A DNA stretch of 64,000 bases from Vibrio hyugaensis. GTDB lineage: Bacteria > Pseudomonadota > Gammaproteobacteria > Enterobacterales > Vibrionaceae. The DNA is taken from positions 2,666,001-2,730,000 of the forward strand of contig NZ_CP025794.1 of NCBI RefSeq assembly GCF_002906655.1, given 5' to 3'. A program made the translations under genes and the position numbers. Position 1 is the stretch's first letter. Each line of letters starts with the position of its first letter. Shown piece by piece: positions 31,547 through 40,897 of the stretch. The notes beneath the pieces are model-generated. The model searched no databases, was not told where the DNA came from, and was given only the letters and a program-made list of their open reading frames with translations.

Positions 31547-31622
31547 TGGCTCCTCCTACTGGACTTGAACCAGTGACCTGCGGATTAACAGTCCGTCGCT
31601 CTACCAACTGAGCTAAGGAGGA
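31547..31622 (-). tRNA. tRNA-Asn (anticodon GTT), array 1
   Basis: A 76-nt cloverleaf on the minus strand with CCA encoded; acceptor TCCTCCT, anticodon loop CTGTTAA. Fifth gene of array 1. Confidence 0.97.
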
Positions 31623-31643
31623 ATTATCTTGTTTAAGAATAAA

Positions 31644-31719
<76 letters not shown>

Positions 31720-31759
31720 ACATTTTCGTTAATAAGTAATCGACTTACTAACTGAAAGA

Positions 31760-31835
31760 TGGCTCCTCCTACTGGACTTGAACCAGTGACCTGCGGATTA
31801 ACAGTCCGTCGCTCTACCAACTGAGCTAAGGAGGA
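31760..31835 (-). tRNA. tRNA-Asn (anticodon GTT), array 1 second copy
   Basis: Identical in sequence to the copy at 31547; the downstream spacer ATTATCTTGTTTAAGAATAA is also duplicated, showing tandem duplication of a Thr-Asn unit. Confidence 0.97.
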
Positions 31836-31856
31836 ATTATCTTGTTTAAGAATAAA

Positions 31857-31932
<76 letters not shown>

Positions 31933-31983
31933 GTGCCGTTATTCTTTTTATTGTTCGTGTAAGACACCAACAATTTCAAATTG

Positions 31984-32059
31984 TGGTGCCCGGAGGCGGA
32001 ATCGAACCACCGACACGAGGATTTTCAATCCTCTGCTCTACCGACTGAGCTATCCGGGC
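31984..32059 (-). tRNA. tRNA-Phe (anticodon GAA), array 1
   Basis: 76 nt with CCA encoded; acceptor GCCCGGA/TCCGGGC, anticodon loop TTGAAAA. First gene of array 1, directly behind the promoter. Confidence 0.97.
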
Positions 32060-32069
32060 GACGAGGTGT

Positions 32070-32098
32070 ATTAAAAGGCTTTTCCGCTTTCACGTCAA
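32070..32098 (-). promoter_or_regulatory. Promoter of tRNA array 1
   Basis: On the minus strand TTGACG, a 17-base spacer and TTTAAT, then a GC-containing discriminator and tRNA-Phe. A/T-rich sequence upstream could be an UP element. It is closely related to the array 2 promoter. Confidence 0.7.
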
Positions 32099-32243
32099 CA
32101 ATAAAATTTAAATAAAATATCGTTTGATGAATTTGTGCTCGGAGTGGGCTGTTTTTATGCGTTTTTAACAGGAATGCACCATATTTTAAGCCTTGATTAT
32201 GATAGGAGCATGAGTTCGCTTGCTAAATAAATACCATAAAAAC

Positions 32244-32274
32244 AAAAAAGCACGTCCGAAAACGTGCTTTTTAT
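32244..32274 (-). terminator. Terminator after the chemoreceptor gene
   Basis: AAAAAGCACGT, CCGAAA and ACGTGCTTTTT; on the minus strand the hairpin is followed by T's, 19 bases past the stop. Confidence 0.88.
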
Positions 32275-32292
32275 TGAACAATTGACTTTAAA

Positions 32293-33918
32293 CTAGTGCT
32301 TTACTGAGAACTTGTTCACCCAACCTTCAAGCTCATTCGCTAAAGACGCCAATGTTTGTGTGCTTGATTGGCTTTCTGTGACTACCGTGTTGAGCTGGCT
32401 ACCGCTTTCTTCGATAAGGTTAATGCGATGCGCAATATCATCACTTACCTGAGTCTGCTCAGCGGCTGCTGTTGCGATTTGCTGGCTCATGGCCGTGATG
32501 GACTCTAATGCAGTTACTATCTGTTGTAGCGCTTCTGAGGCGTTCATAGACTCGGTTACTGTGCTTTCGCTAGTTTCGGCACAAATCTCCATCGTATGGA
32601 TAGCGTTCCGTGAACCTTCCTGAAGGTTAGAAATCATCTGTTGAATCTCTTTTGTGCTGTCTTGTGTGCGTCCTGCTAGGTTGCGAACCTCGTCTGCTAC
32701 GACGGCAAAACCACGACCTTGTTCGCCTGCCCTAGCAGCTTCAATCGCTGCGTTTAATGCGAGCAGATTGGTTTGCTCTGCAATATCACCAATGACATCC
32801 AACACTTTTACAATGCTGTTTACGTCCTGATCTAGGTCTGCCACGGCTTTGCTTGCTGTGTTTAGTTGCGTTGCTAGGCCCTGAATGTTGTCTACCGTAC
32901 TGTGGATTAATGATTGCGTGTGCTGGCTCTGTTTATCGGCTTCGTCCGTGTTATGCGCGGTATCACTTGCAGAACTGGCGACATGATTGGCTGAAGAGGC
33001 CATTTCTGTCATCGCGGTTGCGATCATAGCTGTTGATTGTTGTTGAGACATGGTCAAATCAGCAATAGAGTTAGAGCGCGATTCTACCGCTGATAGCTCT
33101 GAACGTAATGCGTGCATTGATGCGTCTAGGTTGGTGACCATCTTAGCTAACGATTGACTCATCTCTTGCACCGCACCATAGATGCTGTTTTTAGGAGCGG
33201 TGTATTCAAAGCTGGTCTGGATATCACCTTGAGCGACGGCCTGAACCGCTTCACGAACGTCATTCGGCTCACCACCAAGAAGGTTAAGCATCTTGCGAAT
33301 AGAGATGATCAAGCCACCTAGGATTGCGCCAGCAATAACAAGACATAGGGTTAGCTGCCATTGTGCAGTAGACCAGAAACGTGCATTTACTTCATTGAAT
33401 CCAATGCCGGTACCTACAACCCAGTTCCAATGTGGTGTTTTTTCTGCAATCGAGTGTTTTTCTTCGATGGTGCCATCAGGCAATTTTTGTGTCCAGGTGT
33501 ATTCAACGATTTGGCCTGTCTTACGACCTAGCACGTCCAAGATCAGCTGACCGACACTATTGCCATCACCGTCTCGAAAGTCATGGAAGCTAGTGCCATG
33601 CAATTGAGGGTCTAAAGGGGCTGCCACAAATAACATGTTCTCATCAGCAACATAAACGTATTCGTTGTCTTTGTAGATATTGTTGCGAAGTAGGCGAGTC
33701 GCGAGTGCTTTAGCCTCATCTTCAGGCATTTTGCCTTCTACCGCCATTTTCTCCACTTCAGTTAGAATGCTATAAGCACTCTTGAATAGCTCAGTCACTC
33801 GAGCTTTGTTATCAAGGTTACTTGCGACGCGAAGTGTCCAAAGACCCGTTGCAGTTAATGCAAGCAGGGCAATCAATATGATGGCCGATAATAAATAGGC
33901 TTGAGTTTTTAATTTCAT
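32293..33918 (-). CDS. Methyl-accepting chemotaxis protein with Cache sensor
   Basis: This receptor of about 541 residues has an N-terminal membrane helix (about 8-28), a periplasmic single-Cache-2-type ligand domain (about 30-180, with [20 protein letters not shown] and [11 protein letters not shown]), a second membrane helix near 190-210, a HAMP-like linker and a cytoplasmic signalling coiled coil. The hairpin tip [20 protein letters not shown] is intact, so it should couple to CheA/CheW. Similar sCache domains bind small organic acids, but the ligand here is unknown. The reading frame opens at 33987; the ATG at 33918 gives a standard receptor start. It lies between two tRNA arrays. Confidence 0.93.
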   Translation of the reverse strand: MKLKTQAYLLSAIILIALLALTATGLWTLRVASNLDNKARVTELFKSAYSILTEVEKMAVEGKMPEDEAKALATRLLRNNIYKDNEYVYVADENMLFVAAPLDPQLHGTSFHDFRDGDGNSVGQLILDVLGRKTGQIVEYTWTQKLPDGTIEEKHSIAEKTPHWNWVVGTGIGFNEVNARFWSTAQWQLTLCLVIAGAILGGLIISIRKMLNLLGGEPNDVREAVQAVAQGDIQTSFEYTAPKNSIYGAVQEMSQSLAKMVTNLDASMHALRSELSAVESRSNSIADLTMSQQQSTAMIATAMTEMASSANHVASSASDTAHNTDEADKQSQHTQSLIHSTVDNIQGLATQLNTASKAVADLDQDVNSIVKVLDVIGDIAEQTNLLALNAAIEAARAGEQGRGFAVVADEVRNLAGRTQDSTKEIQQMISNLQEGSRNAIHTMEICAETSESTVTESMNASEALQQIVTALESITAMSQQIATAAAEQTQVSDDIAHRINLIEESGSQLNTVVTESQSSTQTLASLANELEGWVNKFSVKH

Positions 33919-34177
33919 AGTTAGCTCACAAAGCGTGTTCGTACTATGCAATGCATAGCTTATAAAGGGGTGTAATAATAAATTCATATTATTGAACTTG
34001 TATACACGCGCCTATCTGCGAGTGATGAAACTATGATTTGGATTAAATTTTTAGCGTGAAATAAGTGTTTTATATCAAATGAACTAGACGTTAATAGGGG
34101 TGTTTCTTGAAGGCGTTGAGGGAGAAGTTTCGACGGAACTAGAAAATAGGGGGAGAGTTTTGGATATTGCAGATAAG

Positions 34178-34209
34178 AAAAAAGCCAAGTCCGAAGACTT
34201 GGCTTTCTA
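34178..34209 (-). terminator. Terminator of the second tRNA array
   Basis: AAAAAAGCCAAGTC, CGAA and GACTTGGCTTTCT; on the minus strand it is followed by six T's. Confidence 0.88.
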
Positions 34210-34212
34210 AAT

Positions 34213-34288
34213 TGGCTCCTCCTGCTGGGCTCGAACCAGCGACCTGCGGATTAACAGTCCGTCGCTCTACCAACTGAGCTAAGGAGGA
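34213..34288 (-). tRNA. tRNA-Asn (anticodon GTT), array 2, T-arm variant
   Basis: 76 nt with CCA encoded. The T-arm reads GCTGGTTCGAGCCCAGC, differing from the other Asn copies (ACTGGTTCAAGTCCAGT) by a compensated pair change at the stem end. Last gene of array 2. Confidence 0.96.
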
Positions 34289-34330
34289 ACTATTCTGTTT
34301 GTGTCTTACTGTAAGCAAGTGCACCAAATA

Positions 34331-34406
34331 TGGTGCCTCGAGGCGGAATCGAACCACCGACACGAGGATTTTCAATCCTCTGCTCTACCGACTGAGCTAT
34401 CGAGGC
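34331..34406 (-). tRNA. tRNA-Phe (anticodon GAA), acceptor-stem variant
   Basis: 76 nt with CCA encoded; acceptor GCCTCGA pairs with TCGAGGC instead of GCCCGGA/TCCGGGC, with complementary changes on both arms. The body is otherwise the same as the standard Phe copies. Confidence 0.96.
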
Positions 34407-34413
34407 AAAAGAA

Positions 34414-34489
<76 letters not shown>

Positions 34490-34559
34490 ACACTTTATTC
34501 TTTTTAGAAGAGTTAGACTCTTCATTTTTAGAATCTCATTTACATGAAATTCTAGAAGT

Positions 34560-34635
34560 TGGCTCCTCCTACTGGACTTGAACCAGTGACCTGCGGATTA
34601 ACAGTCCGTCGCTCTACCAACTGAGCTAAGGAGGA
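34560..34635 (-). tRNA. tRNA-Asn (anticodon GTT), array 2
   Basis: 76 nt with CCA encoded; sequence as in array 1. Confidence 0.97.
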
Positions 34636-34677
34636 ACTATTCTGTTTGTGTCTTACTGTAAGCAAGCGCACCAAATA

Positions 34678-34753
34678 TGGTGCCTCGAGGCGGAATCGAA
34701 CCACCGACACGAGGATTTTCAATCCTCTGCTCTACCGACTGAGCTATCGAGGC
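34678..34753 (-). tRNA. tRNA-Phe (anticodon GAA), acceptor-stem variant, second copy
   Basis: Same GCCTCGA/TCGAGGC acceptor variant as 34331-34406; the spacer before Asn (AACTATTCTGTTTGTGTC...) is also repeated with one change. Confidence 0.96.
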
Positions 34754-34760
34754 AAAAGAA

Positions 34761-34836
<76 letters not shown>

Positions 34837-34890
34837 GTACCGTATTCTTTTACTAACTGTTCGTGCTAGGCACCAACAATTTAGAAATTG

Positions 34891-34966
34891 TGGTGCCCGG
34901 AGGCGGAATCGAACCACCGACACGAGGATTTTCAATCCTCTGCTCTACCGACTGAGCTATCCGGGC
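34891..34966 (-). tRNA. tRNA-Phe (anticodon GAA), array 2
   Basis: 76 nt with CCA encoded and the standard GCCCGGA acceptor. First gene of array 2; spacer and promoter resemble those of array 1. Confidence 0.97.
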
Positions 34967-34977
34967 AACGGAGCGCT

Positions 34978-35006
34978 ATTAAACGGATTTTCCCGCTTTG
35001 CGTCAA
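34978..35006 (-). promoter_or_regulatory. Promoter of tRNA array 2
   Basis: TTGACG, 17 bases, TTTAAT on the minus strand. It has the same hexamers and spacing as the array 1 promoter, with an A-tract upstream. Confidence 0.7.
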
Positions 35007-35040
35007 CCACTTTTTTTAAATAATTTCAAAAAAGTGGTTG
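35004..35040. other. 13-bp inverted repeat upstream of tRNA array 2
   Basis: CAACCACTTTTTT (35004-35016) is perfectly inverted at 35028-35040. It overlaps the -35 of the tRNA promoter and lies 35 bases past the mltC stop, so it may both end mltC transcripts and supply an A/T-rich UP element. Confidence 0.5.
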
Positions 35041-35075
35041 TTCGAACGCTTTTTATTCAACTGTCGAGAAAAAGT

Positions 35076-36206
35076 TTACCCTGCGTTAAATTCCTTTTTG
35101 AAATTTGTAACTTTTTCTAGGTATCGGCGTGCTTCAGCGTTCGGGTGTTTCTTTGTTAACGCCCAATAAACTTGATTTGGCTGTAAAGAATTTAAATCTT
35201 TCATTGCACGTTTGCGATCGGTGCGATGGAAAGTGTTCAAAACACCACCAGTTCCGCCGTTGTAAGCGGAAATCATGCTGTACTCCAAAGATGTTGGATG
35301 CTGGACATCTTTCAAATAACGATTTTTTAGAATGTAAAAGTAAGCCGTTCCGGTATCAATATTGTTTTCTGGGTTAAACAAATATTCAGGACTAGGCTGA
35401 CCTGACCGGTTCTTCACCAATTTAAAAACATCACGGCCTGCTGTTTTTGGAACTACTTGCATCAAACCATAGGCGTTGGCCCAGCTTACTGCATACGGGT
35501 TAAAGCTACTTTCGGTTTTGATGATGGCGTAAATTAGATCTTCAGGGATGTCGTATTTTTTCGACGCACGACGCACGATATCTGCATATTGGTAACTGCG
35601 TTGTGAGAAATGGTCTTCCACCATTGGAATTTCAACGTAGTAGGCTTTTTTAAAGTCAACGTCTTTGGTTTTTACTTGGTTAGCAATCAAGTAATCGGCA
35701 AAGCGATTCGCGCGCCATGACCATTGAATGGGCTTTTTGTCTTGATCAACGACCTGATTGTAAAGAAATGGCTGTCCTTCTAATTTGATCTCTTTAGAAG
35801 AGAATAGATCGACATTGGCTGGATCATCTGGGGTTAAAAGGGTTGTGATGATAGCGTTCTTGAGGTGTTGTTGTGGTTCGGTTGGAGAAACCGTCTCGAT
35901 AGTAATCACACCTTTTTGGAAATCGACTTCGGCACGGCTCAAATAGTTATCGATATATTTGACGTAATTGCTTTTACCCGCGACTTTAACTTCGCGTTGA
36001 CCCCATCGCTTTTTGATGTTGCCAGAGAAACTACTGATCAGTGAATCTAAGGCATCGGTGTCTTTTTCAAACTGTCCTGGTAGTTCTGCTAGATTGTTGG
36101 CAAAACGGTTGGTCGGCTCGTAATCGACGTCATAAATCTTTTCTACGAACTCACGGCTACAACCTGCCATTAAAAGGGCAGTAGCGATAAAGGCGATTTT
36201 TTTCAT
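35076..36206 (-). CDS. mltC: Membrane-bound lytic murein transglycosylase C
   Basis: This lipoprotein of about 376 residues has a signal sequence with lipobox LLMAGC and a predicted lipidated Cys16. An N-terminal DUF3393-type domain (about 30-185) is followed by a C-terminal lysozyme-like SLT domain. The catalytic Glu lies in IIKTESSFNPYAVSWANAYG and the GLMQVVP motif follows. It cleaves peptidoglycan glycan strands to 1,6-anhydromuropeptides at the outer membrane. The frame opens 22 codons earlier, but the ATG at 36206 gives the proper signal peptide. It is the last gene of mutY-yggX-mltC. Confidence 0.95.
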   Translation of the reverse strand: MKKIAFIATALLMAGCSREFVEKIYDVDYEPTNRFANNLAELPGQFEKDTDALDSLISSFSGNIKKRWGQREVKVAGKSNYVKYIDNYLSRAEVDFQKGVITIETVSPTEPQQHLKNAIITTLLTPDDPANVDLFSSKEIKLEGQPFLYNQVVDQDKKPIQWSWRANRFADYLIANQVKTKDVDFKKAYYVEIPMVEDHFSQRSYQYADIVRRASKKYDIPEDLIYAIIKTESSFNPYAVSWANAYGLMQVVPKTAGRDVFKLVKNRSGQPSPEYLFNPENNIDTGTAYFYILKNRYLKDVQHPTSLEYSMISAYNGGTGGVLNTFHRTDRKRAMKDLNSLQPNQVYWALTKKHPNAEARRYLEKVTNFKKEFNAG

Positions 36207-36292
36207 AACTATTGAGATGGCTTTGTGGTCTCTAATATAAAAATGACACCACAAGTTTGGTTGTGATGTCATTGTTTTAAAACAAGTTTGAT

Positions 36293-36565
36293 TTATTCGC
36301 TTGGTGGCGTGTAGCCCTCAATGTGAACCTCTTTGCCTTCGAAAAGGAAGTTCACCATTTCTGTTTCAAGCTGTTTACGGTGCTCTGGATCCATCATGTT
36401 GAGCTTCTTCTCGTTGATCAACATGGTTTGTTTCTGTTGCCATTGAGCCCAAGCTTCTTTCGAGATGTTATCGAAAATGCGTTTACCTAGTTCACCTGGG
36501 TAAAGTTGAAAGTCTAGACCTTCGCCTTCTTTCTTTAGTCGAGCACAAAAAACAGTGCGGCTCAT
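36293..36565 (-). CDS. yggX: YggX, probable Fe(II)-trafficking / oxidative damage protection protein
   Basis: This 90-residue protein begins [19 protein letters not shown]. The conserved Cys7 and the compact basic/acidic helical body match YggX, which protects iron-sulfur proteins against oxidants. GGAG eight bases before the ATG at 36565 sets the start. It lies between mutY (itself a 4Fe-4S enzyme) and mltC, the standard gamma-proteobacterial operon order. Confidence 0.95.
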   Translation of the reverse strand: MSRTVFCARLKKEGEGLDFQLYPGELGKRIFDNISKEAWAQWQQKQTMLINEKKLNMMDPEHRKQLETEMVNFLFEGKEVHIEGYTPPSE

Positions 36566-36584
36566 AATGACTCCTTGCAATTAA

Positions 36585-37661
36585 TTAACGAAGTTCGTGG
36601 GGTAGTGCTTCCAGTAGCAGTTTTACTGGTGCAGCTAAGCCGACTTCTTCAGGTTTAGATAAGTTATACCAAAGACCTTTGTTACCTGCCATCACCACAT
36701 TGGGTTGCTTTGACAGGTCAATCAAAATCGGCGTGATATCGAGGTGATAATGACTGAATGTATGACGAAACGTAATCAGAGTTTCTTGATGTCTAATATC
36801 GTCGGCTTGAATACCACGTTGTTCCAGTAGTAATTCAATATCGCTCTCTACATCAATATGCTCCGTTTGTGGGAAACAAAAGAGTCCGCCCCAAATACCC
36901 GTCTGCGGTCTTTGTTCTAGCCACACTTCGTGACTATCACCATTTTTGTTATGCAGCATAACGAAACGTGTCTGCTTAACAGGCTTGTCTTTCTTCGGCT
37001 TCTTACCCGGGTAATCAAGCACATTACCTTGTTTCTTTGCTACACAAAGTTCGTTGACCGGACACAAGGTGCACTTAGGCTTACTGCGGGTACATATCAT
37101 GGCACCCATATCCATCATGGCTTGATTGTATTTATCGACGTCAATCTTTGGTGTATGCGTTTCTGCGATTTCCCACAATTGGTTTTCGACTTTCTTTTGT
37201 CCCGGCCATCCATCAACAGCAAAGCAGCGTGAAAGCGTGCGCTTTACGTTGCCGTCCAATATCGCATGTGGCTGTTTATAGACAGAGGAGAGTACTGCGG
37301 CTGCGGTTGAACGACCAATACCCGGCAGTGCGTTCATTTGCTCAATATCTAATGGAAACTCGCCATTATATTTATGGGCGACTTCTTTAGCCGCTTTATG
37401 AAGATTGCGAGCACGTGCGTAATAACCTAAGCCGGTCCAAAGGTGCAGTACTTCATCTTGCTCAGCATTCGCGAGATCGACGACAGTCGGAAAGCGCTCT
37501 AAAAAACGCTGGTAATAAGGAATAACCGTAGTGACCTGAGTTTGCTGAAGCATGATTTCAGACAACCAGACACTATACGCGGTCTTGTTTTGTTGCCATG
37601 GAAGCTCTTTTCTTCCATATGCGTCATACCATTCTAAGATGGCGTTTGCGAAAGGTGTCAC
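36585..37661 (-). CDS. mutY: A/G-specific adenine DNA glycosylase
   Basis: This 358-residue base-excision repair enzyme removes A mispaired with 8-oxoG. It has the helix-hairpin-helix [14 protein letters not shown] near 115-128, the catalytic Asp region [16 protein letters not shown], and a [4Fe-4S] cluster motif C-x6-C-x2-C-x5-C ([17 protein letters not shown]). A C-terminal NUDIX-like domain (about 225-350) recognises 8-oxoG. The start codon is GTG at 37661. It diverges from trmB and is followed by yggX after 19 bases. Confidence 0.96.
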   Translation of the reverse strand: MTPFANAILEWYDAYGRKELPWQQNKTAYSVWLSEIMLQQTQVTTVIPYYQRFLERFPTVVDLANAEQDEVLHLWTGLGYYARARNLHKAAKEVAHKYNGEFPLDIEQMNALPGIGRSTAAAVLSSVYKQPHAILDGNVKRTLSRCFAVDGWPGQKKVENQLWEIAETHTPKIDVDKYNQAMMDMGAMICTRSKPKCTLCPVNELCVAKKQGNVLDYPGKKPKKDKPVKQTRFVMLHNKNGDSHEVWLEQRPQTGIWGGLFCFPQTEHIDVESDIELLLEQRGIQADDIRHQETLITFRHTFSHYHLDITPILIDLSKQPNVVMAGNKGLWYNLSKPEEVGLAAPVKLLLEALPHELR

Positions 37662-37701
37662 GACTTGCTCTGTATTCTATTATTGGTTAGTAGCAAAATT
37701 G

Positions 37702-37718
37702 CACCACAGATTGTGGTG
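37702..37718. promoter_or_regulatory. Palindrome in the mutY/trmB divergent region
   Basis: CACCACA-GAT-TGTGGTG has perfect 7-bp arms, 41 bases upstream of the mutY start. It is a candidate operator; the protein is unknown. Confidence 0.35.
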
Positions 37719-37864
37719 TAAGTACAACAGATAAACTGTGGGGATATTGTGTCTCGTTTGTTTGCTTTTGGGCTGCCATAGTCCGATAGCTCAACAAATA
37801 CTTGCACCTAAGTGAATTCTTTGGATAATCCCCGCTTTGATTAATCAATGTGCAGGCAAAATCA

Positions 37865-38584
37865 ATGAGTGAAGTAACCACTAACGAATACAACGAAGAC
37901 GGAAAAATGATCCGTAAAATCCGCAGTTTCGTGCGTCGCGAAGGTCGTCTAACCAAGGGCCAAGAAAATGCGATGAACGAATGCTGGCCAACAATGGGTA
38001 TCGATTACAAAGCAGAACTTCTTGATTGGAAAGAAGTATTTGGTAACGATAACCCAGTAGTGCTTGAGATCGGTTTTGGTATGGGCGCTTCATTGGTTGA
38101 AATGGCAAAGAACGCGCCAGAGAAAAACTTCATCGGTATTGAAGTTCATAGTCCAGGCGTTGGTGCTTGTCTTGCTGATGCACGCGAAGCGGATATCACG
38201 AACCTACGTGTAATGTGTCACGATGCGGTAGAAGTATTCGAACACATGATCCCAAATGGTAGCCTAGCAACGCTGCAATTGTTCTTCCCAGACCCATGGC
38301 ACAAAAAGCGTCACCACAAGCGTCGTATCGTACAACTGGAGTTCGCTGAAATGGTTCGTCAGAAGCTTATCCCTAACGAAGGTATCTTCCATATGGCGAC
38401 TGACTGGGAAAACTACGCTGAACACATGATTGAAATCATGAACCAAGCACCTGGTTTCGAAAACATTGCAGAAGGCGGTGATTTCATCCCTCGCCCTGAA
38501 GAGCGCCCACTGACTAAGTTCGAGGCTCGTGGTCACCGTCTAGGTCACGGTGTATGGGATATTAAATTCAAGCGCACTGCATAA
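37865..38584 (+). CDS. trmB: tRNA (guanine-N7-)-methyltransferase
   Basis: This 239-residue SAM-dependent enzyme makes m7G46 in tRNA. It has the SAM loop [11 protein letters not shown] near 65-75, the [14 protein letters not shown] active-site signature, and the C-terminal [15 protein letters not shown] motif. The ATG at 37865 (CAGG upstream) is preferred to an in-frame GTG at 37850. A second methyltransferase gene follows after 15 bases in an apparent operon. Confidence 0.96.
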   Translation: MSEVTTNEYNEDGKMIRKIRSFVRREGRLTKGQENAMNECWPTMGIDYKAELLDWKEVFGNDNPVVLEIGFGMGASLVEMAKNAPEKNFIGIEVHSPGVGACLADAREADITNLRVMCHDAVEVFEHMIPNGSLATLQLFFPDPWHKKRHHKRRIVQLEFAEMVRQKLIPNEGIFHMATDWENYAEHMIEIMNQAPGFENIAEGGDFIPRPEERPLTKFEARGHRLGHGVWDIKFKRTA

Positions 38585-38599
38585 CTAAGGAGCCAGTAG

Positions 38600-39628
38600 A
38601 TGTACCACTACGCGATATTAGCGAATCCGGGTCACAACCGTATTTACTTTGATAGCGCAATGACCATTGCATGTTCCGAGCTAAAAGCAATTTTGGCTTC
38701 TGAAGGTGTTGAAGTGACTGAAATTGGCAACAAAGACGTCGGCTTACCTGCTGCGCTAGTGTTCTCTTGTGAAGAAGCGTTAAGCGGCCAACAATCCGGT
38801 AAGATTGCTGCGTCTTCGATCTACTACGCATTGTTTGAAGTGCGAGAAGATGGTTTGTTACGTCCGATTCAGGCGCCTGCATTCAATACTTTCCCTGAGA
38901 GCATGAGCCAGATCCTACGTTACACCGGTAAAACGAATGAACAGTTTACGCGTTTGATGGTGAACTTAGGCGTGAGTGCGTCCAATACGGATAGTGCTCA
39001 ATTAACGCTGATGGATCCAATGTGTGGTAAGGGTACAACTCTGTTTGAAGGTTTGATCCACGGCTTGAATGTAGTGGGTGTGGAGATCAACCAGAAATGG
39101 GTACAAGAGATCCAAACCTTCATCGTTAAGTTTATGAAAAACGGTCGCTTCAAGCACAAAGTGAGCAAAGAAAAGCGCACTTCTGGTGGTAAGAAGGTGG
39201 CCGATGGTTTCGTGGTTGAAGCCGCGTCAGAGAAAGAAGAGTACAACAAAGGTAACCTTCAGACGATGAAGCTGTATTCAGCAGACACGCGAATTGCCGA
39301 TCAAGTTGTTAAGAAGAACTCTGTTGATGTGATGGTGTCTGATTTGCCTTACGGTGTGCAACACGGTAGCAAAAACGCAAAAGACAGCAAATTGAACCGT
39401 AGCCCTCTGGAGTTGCTACAAGAAGCTCTGCCTGCATGGAAAGTGGTGCTGAAAAAGCAAGGTTCGGTCGTGCTGTCTTTCAATGAGTTCACTCTGAAAT
39501 GGAAGGACGTGGCGGCATTATTTGAAGAGCAAGGGTGGAAGGTACTTTCAGAAGAGCCTTACATCGGTTATCTTCACCGTGTTGATCAGTCCATCAACCG
39601 CAACATCATTGTGGCAATAAAACCATAA
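38600..39628 (+). CDS. Trm11/RlmL-like SAM-dependent methyltransferase
   Basis: This 342-residue protein has the catalytic-domain features of N2-guanine RNA methyltransferases: DPMCGKGTTLFEG (SAM site, near 138-150), GVEINQKWV, and the catalytic-type SDLPYGVQHG, a variant of the N/D-PPY motif. The N-terminal 120 residues (YHYAILANPGHNRIYFDSAM) may be a reduced substrate-binding domain. A basic insert (KHKVSKEKRTSGGKK) near 180-195 could contact RNA. Co-transcription with trmB supports a tRNA or rRNA substrate, but the target position is unknown. ATG at 38600 has AAGGAG upstream. Confidence 0.8.
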   Translation: MYHYAILANPGHNRIYFDSAMTIACSELKAILASEGVEVTEIGNKDVGLPAALVFSCEEALSGQQSGKIAASSIYYALFEVREDGLLRPIQAPAFNTFPESMSQILRYTGKTNEQFTRLMVNLGVSASNTDSAQLTLMDPMCGKGTTLFEGLIHGLNVVGVEINQKWVQEIQTFIVKFMKNGRFKHKVSKEKRTSGGKKVADGFVVEAASEKEEYNKGNLQTMKLYSADTRIADQVVKKNSVDVMVSDLPYGVQHGSKNAKDSKLNRSPLELLQEALPAWKVVLKKQGSVVLSFNEFTLKWKDVAALFEEQGWKVLSEEPYIGYLHRVDQSINRNIIVAIKP

Positions 39629-39655
39629 TCGACTTGAGTCGAATAAATTCCATGG

Positions 39656-39684
39656 AAAAGCCAACGTCCGCGTTGGCTTTTTTT
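39656..39684 (+). terminator. Terminator after the trmB operon
   Basis: AAAAGCCAACG, TCCG and CGTTGGCTTTTTTT. Confidence 0.9.
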
Positions 39685-39730
39685 ACCTCTGAACTCAGCC
39701 ATTTGGGTTCTTGTGACAAGAAGGTAGAAG

Positions 39731-40651
39731 ATGAAACCTACAGCGCAAATTTTGACAGACATTCTAGCGGAAGTTCGCCCTTTAATTGGTCAAGGCAAAG
39801 TCGCCGACTACATTCCCGCATTGGCAAAAGTACCCAATACCAAACTGGGTATTGCGGTATACACCAATGAAGGTGAAGTGATTAAAGCGGGCGATGCAGA
39901 AGAGTCGTTTTCGATTCAGTCGATCTCAAAAGCGTTGAGCCTGACTCTGGCTATGTGCTTGTACAAGCAAGAAGAGATCTGGTCTCGTGTAGGTAAAGAG
40001 CCTTCTGGTCAGGCGTTTAACTCGATGATCCAGTTAGAGATGGAGCTGGGCATCCCACGTAACCCATTCATTAACGCCGGTGCTATTGTGGTTGCTGATT
40101 TGCTGCAAAGTCGTCTCTCAGCGCCGCGTCAGCGTCTATTGGAATTTGCTCGTCAGTTATCTGGTGATACTCATATCGTGTATGACAAAGTCGTAGCGGC
40201 TTCAGAAATGATGCATGGCGACCGCAACGCTGCGATTGCTTACCTGATGCGCTCATTTGGTAACTTTGAAAACGAGGTTATTCCGGTATTGCAAAACTAC
40301 TTCCATGCCTGCGCTTTAAAGATGAGTTGTGTGGACTTGGCAAAGACCTTTAGCTACTTAGCGAATAAAGGCACATCGGTACAAACGGGTAAATCAGTGG
40401 TCTCGGCGGTGCAGACAAAACAGTTGAATGCGCTATTAGCCACGTGTGGTTTGTACGATGGTGCTGGTGAATTTGCATACCGCGTTGGTATGCCGGGTAA
40501 ATCTGGTGTCGGTGGTGGCATCATCGCTATTGTCCCAGGTGAGATGACGATTGCAGTATGGTCTCCGGAGCTTGATGCTTCGGGTAACTCGTTGGCAGGT
40601 ACTAAAGCGCTTGAGTTACTTTCAGAGCGTATTGGTCGTTCGATTTTCTAA
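39731..40651 (+). CDS. glsB: Glutaminase
   Basis: This 306-residue serine-dependent beta-lactamase-fold glutaminase hydrolyses glutamine to glutamate and ammonia. The catalytic S-x-x-K is in [11 protein letters not shown] near 64-72. NPFINAGAI near 112, the Tyr in SYLANKG near 190 and [12 protein letters not shown] near 250-262 are all present. Length is standard. AGAAGGTAG precedes the ATG. It is a single gene bracketed by terminators. Confidence 0.95.
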   Translation: MKPTAQILTDILAEVRPLIGQGKVADYIPALAKVPNTKLGIAVYTNEGEVIKAGDAEESFSIQSISKALSLTLAMCLYKQEEIWSRVGKEPSGQAFNSMIQLEMELGIPRNPFINAGAIVVADLLQSRLSAPRQRLLEFARQLSGDTHIVYDKVVAASEMMHGDRNAAIAYLMRSFGNFENEVIPVLQNYFHACALKMSCVDLAKTFSYLANKGTSVQTGKSVVSAVQTKQLNALLATCGLYDGAGEFAYRVGMPGKSGVGGGIIAIVPGEMTIAVWSPELDASGNSLAGTKALELLSERIGRSIF

Positions 40652-40742
40652 GGAAAAGAAACGAGAAGCGAGAACGGATCGCGTCCTTTGGAATCGCTTC
40701 GTTTTAGAGGCTTTAGAGAAAGAAGTGTTACGACGAATAAAA

Positions 40743-40773
40743 GAAAGGGTTGGCGTTTGTGCGCCAACCCTTT
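40743..40773 (+). terminator. Terminator downstream of glsB
   Basis: AAAGGGTTGGCG, TTTGTG and CGCCAACCCTTT, about 90 bases after the glsB stop. Weak T run. Confidence 0.75.
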
Positions 40774-40897
40774 GTTATTTTTAGCAGAGACAAAGGCTGT
40801 ATTGGCTTGGTCGAATATATCCATAGCCGTTTCAGCGAATCTCTCGGAGTGAAGCGTTCTTTAGGACACAGTCCGTTCCCAAGTCTCGAATCTGCTC

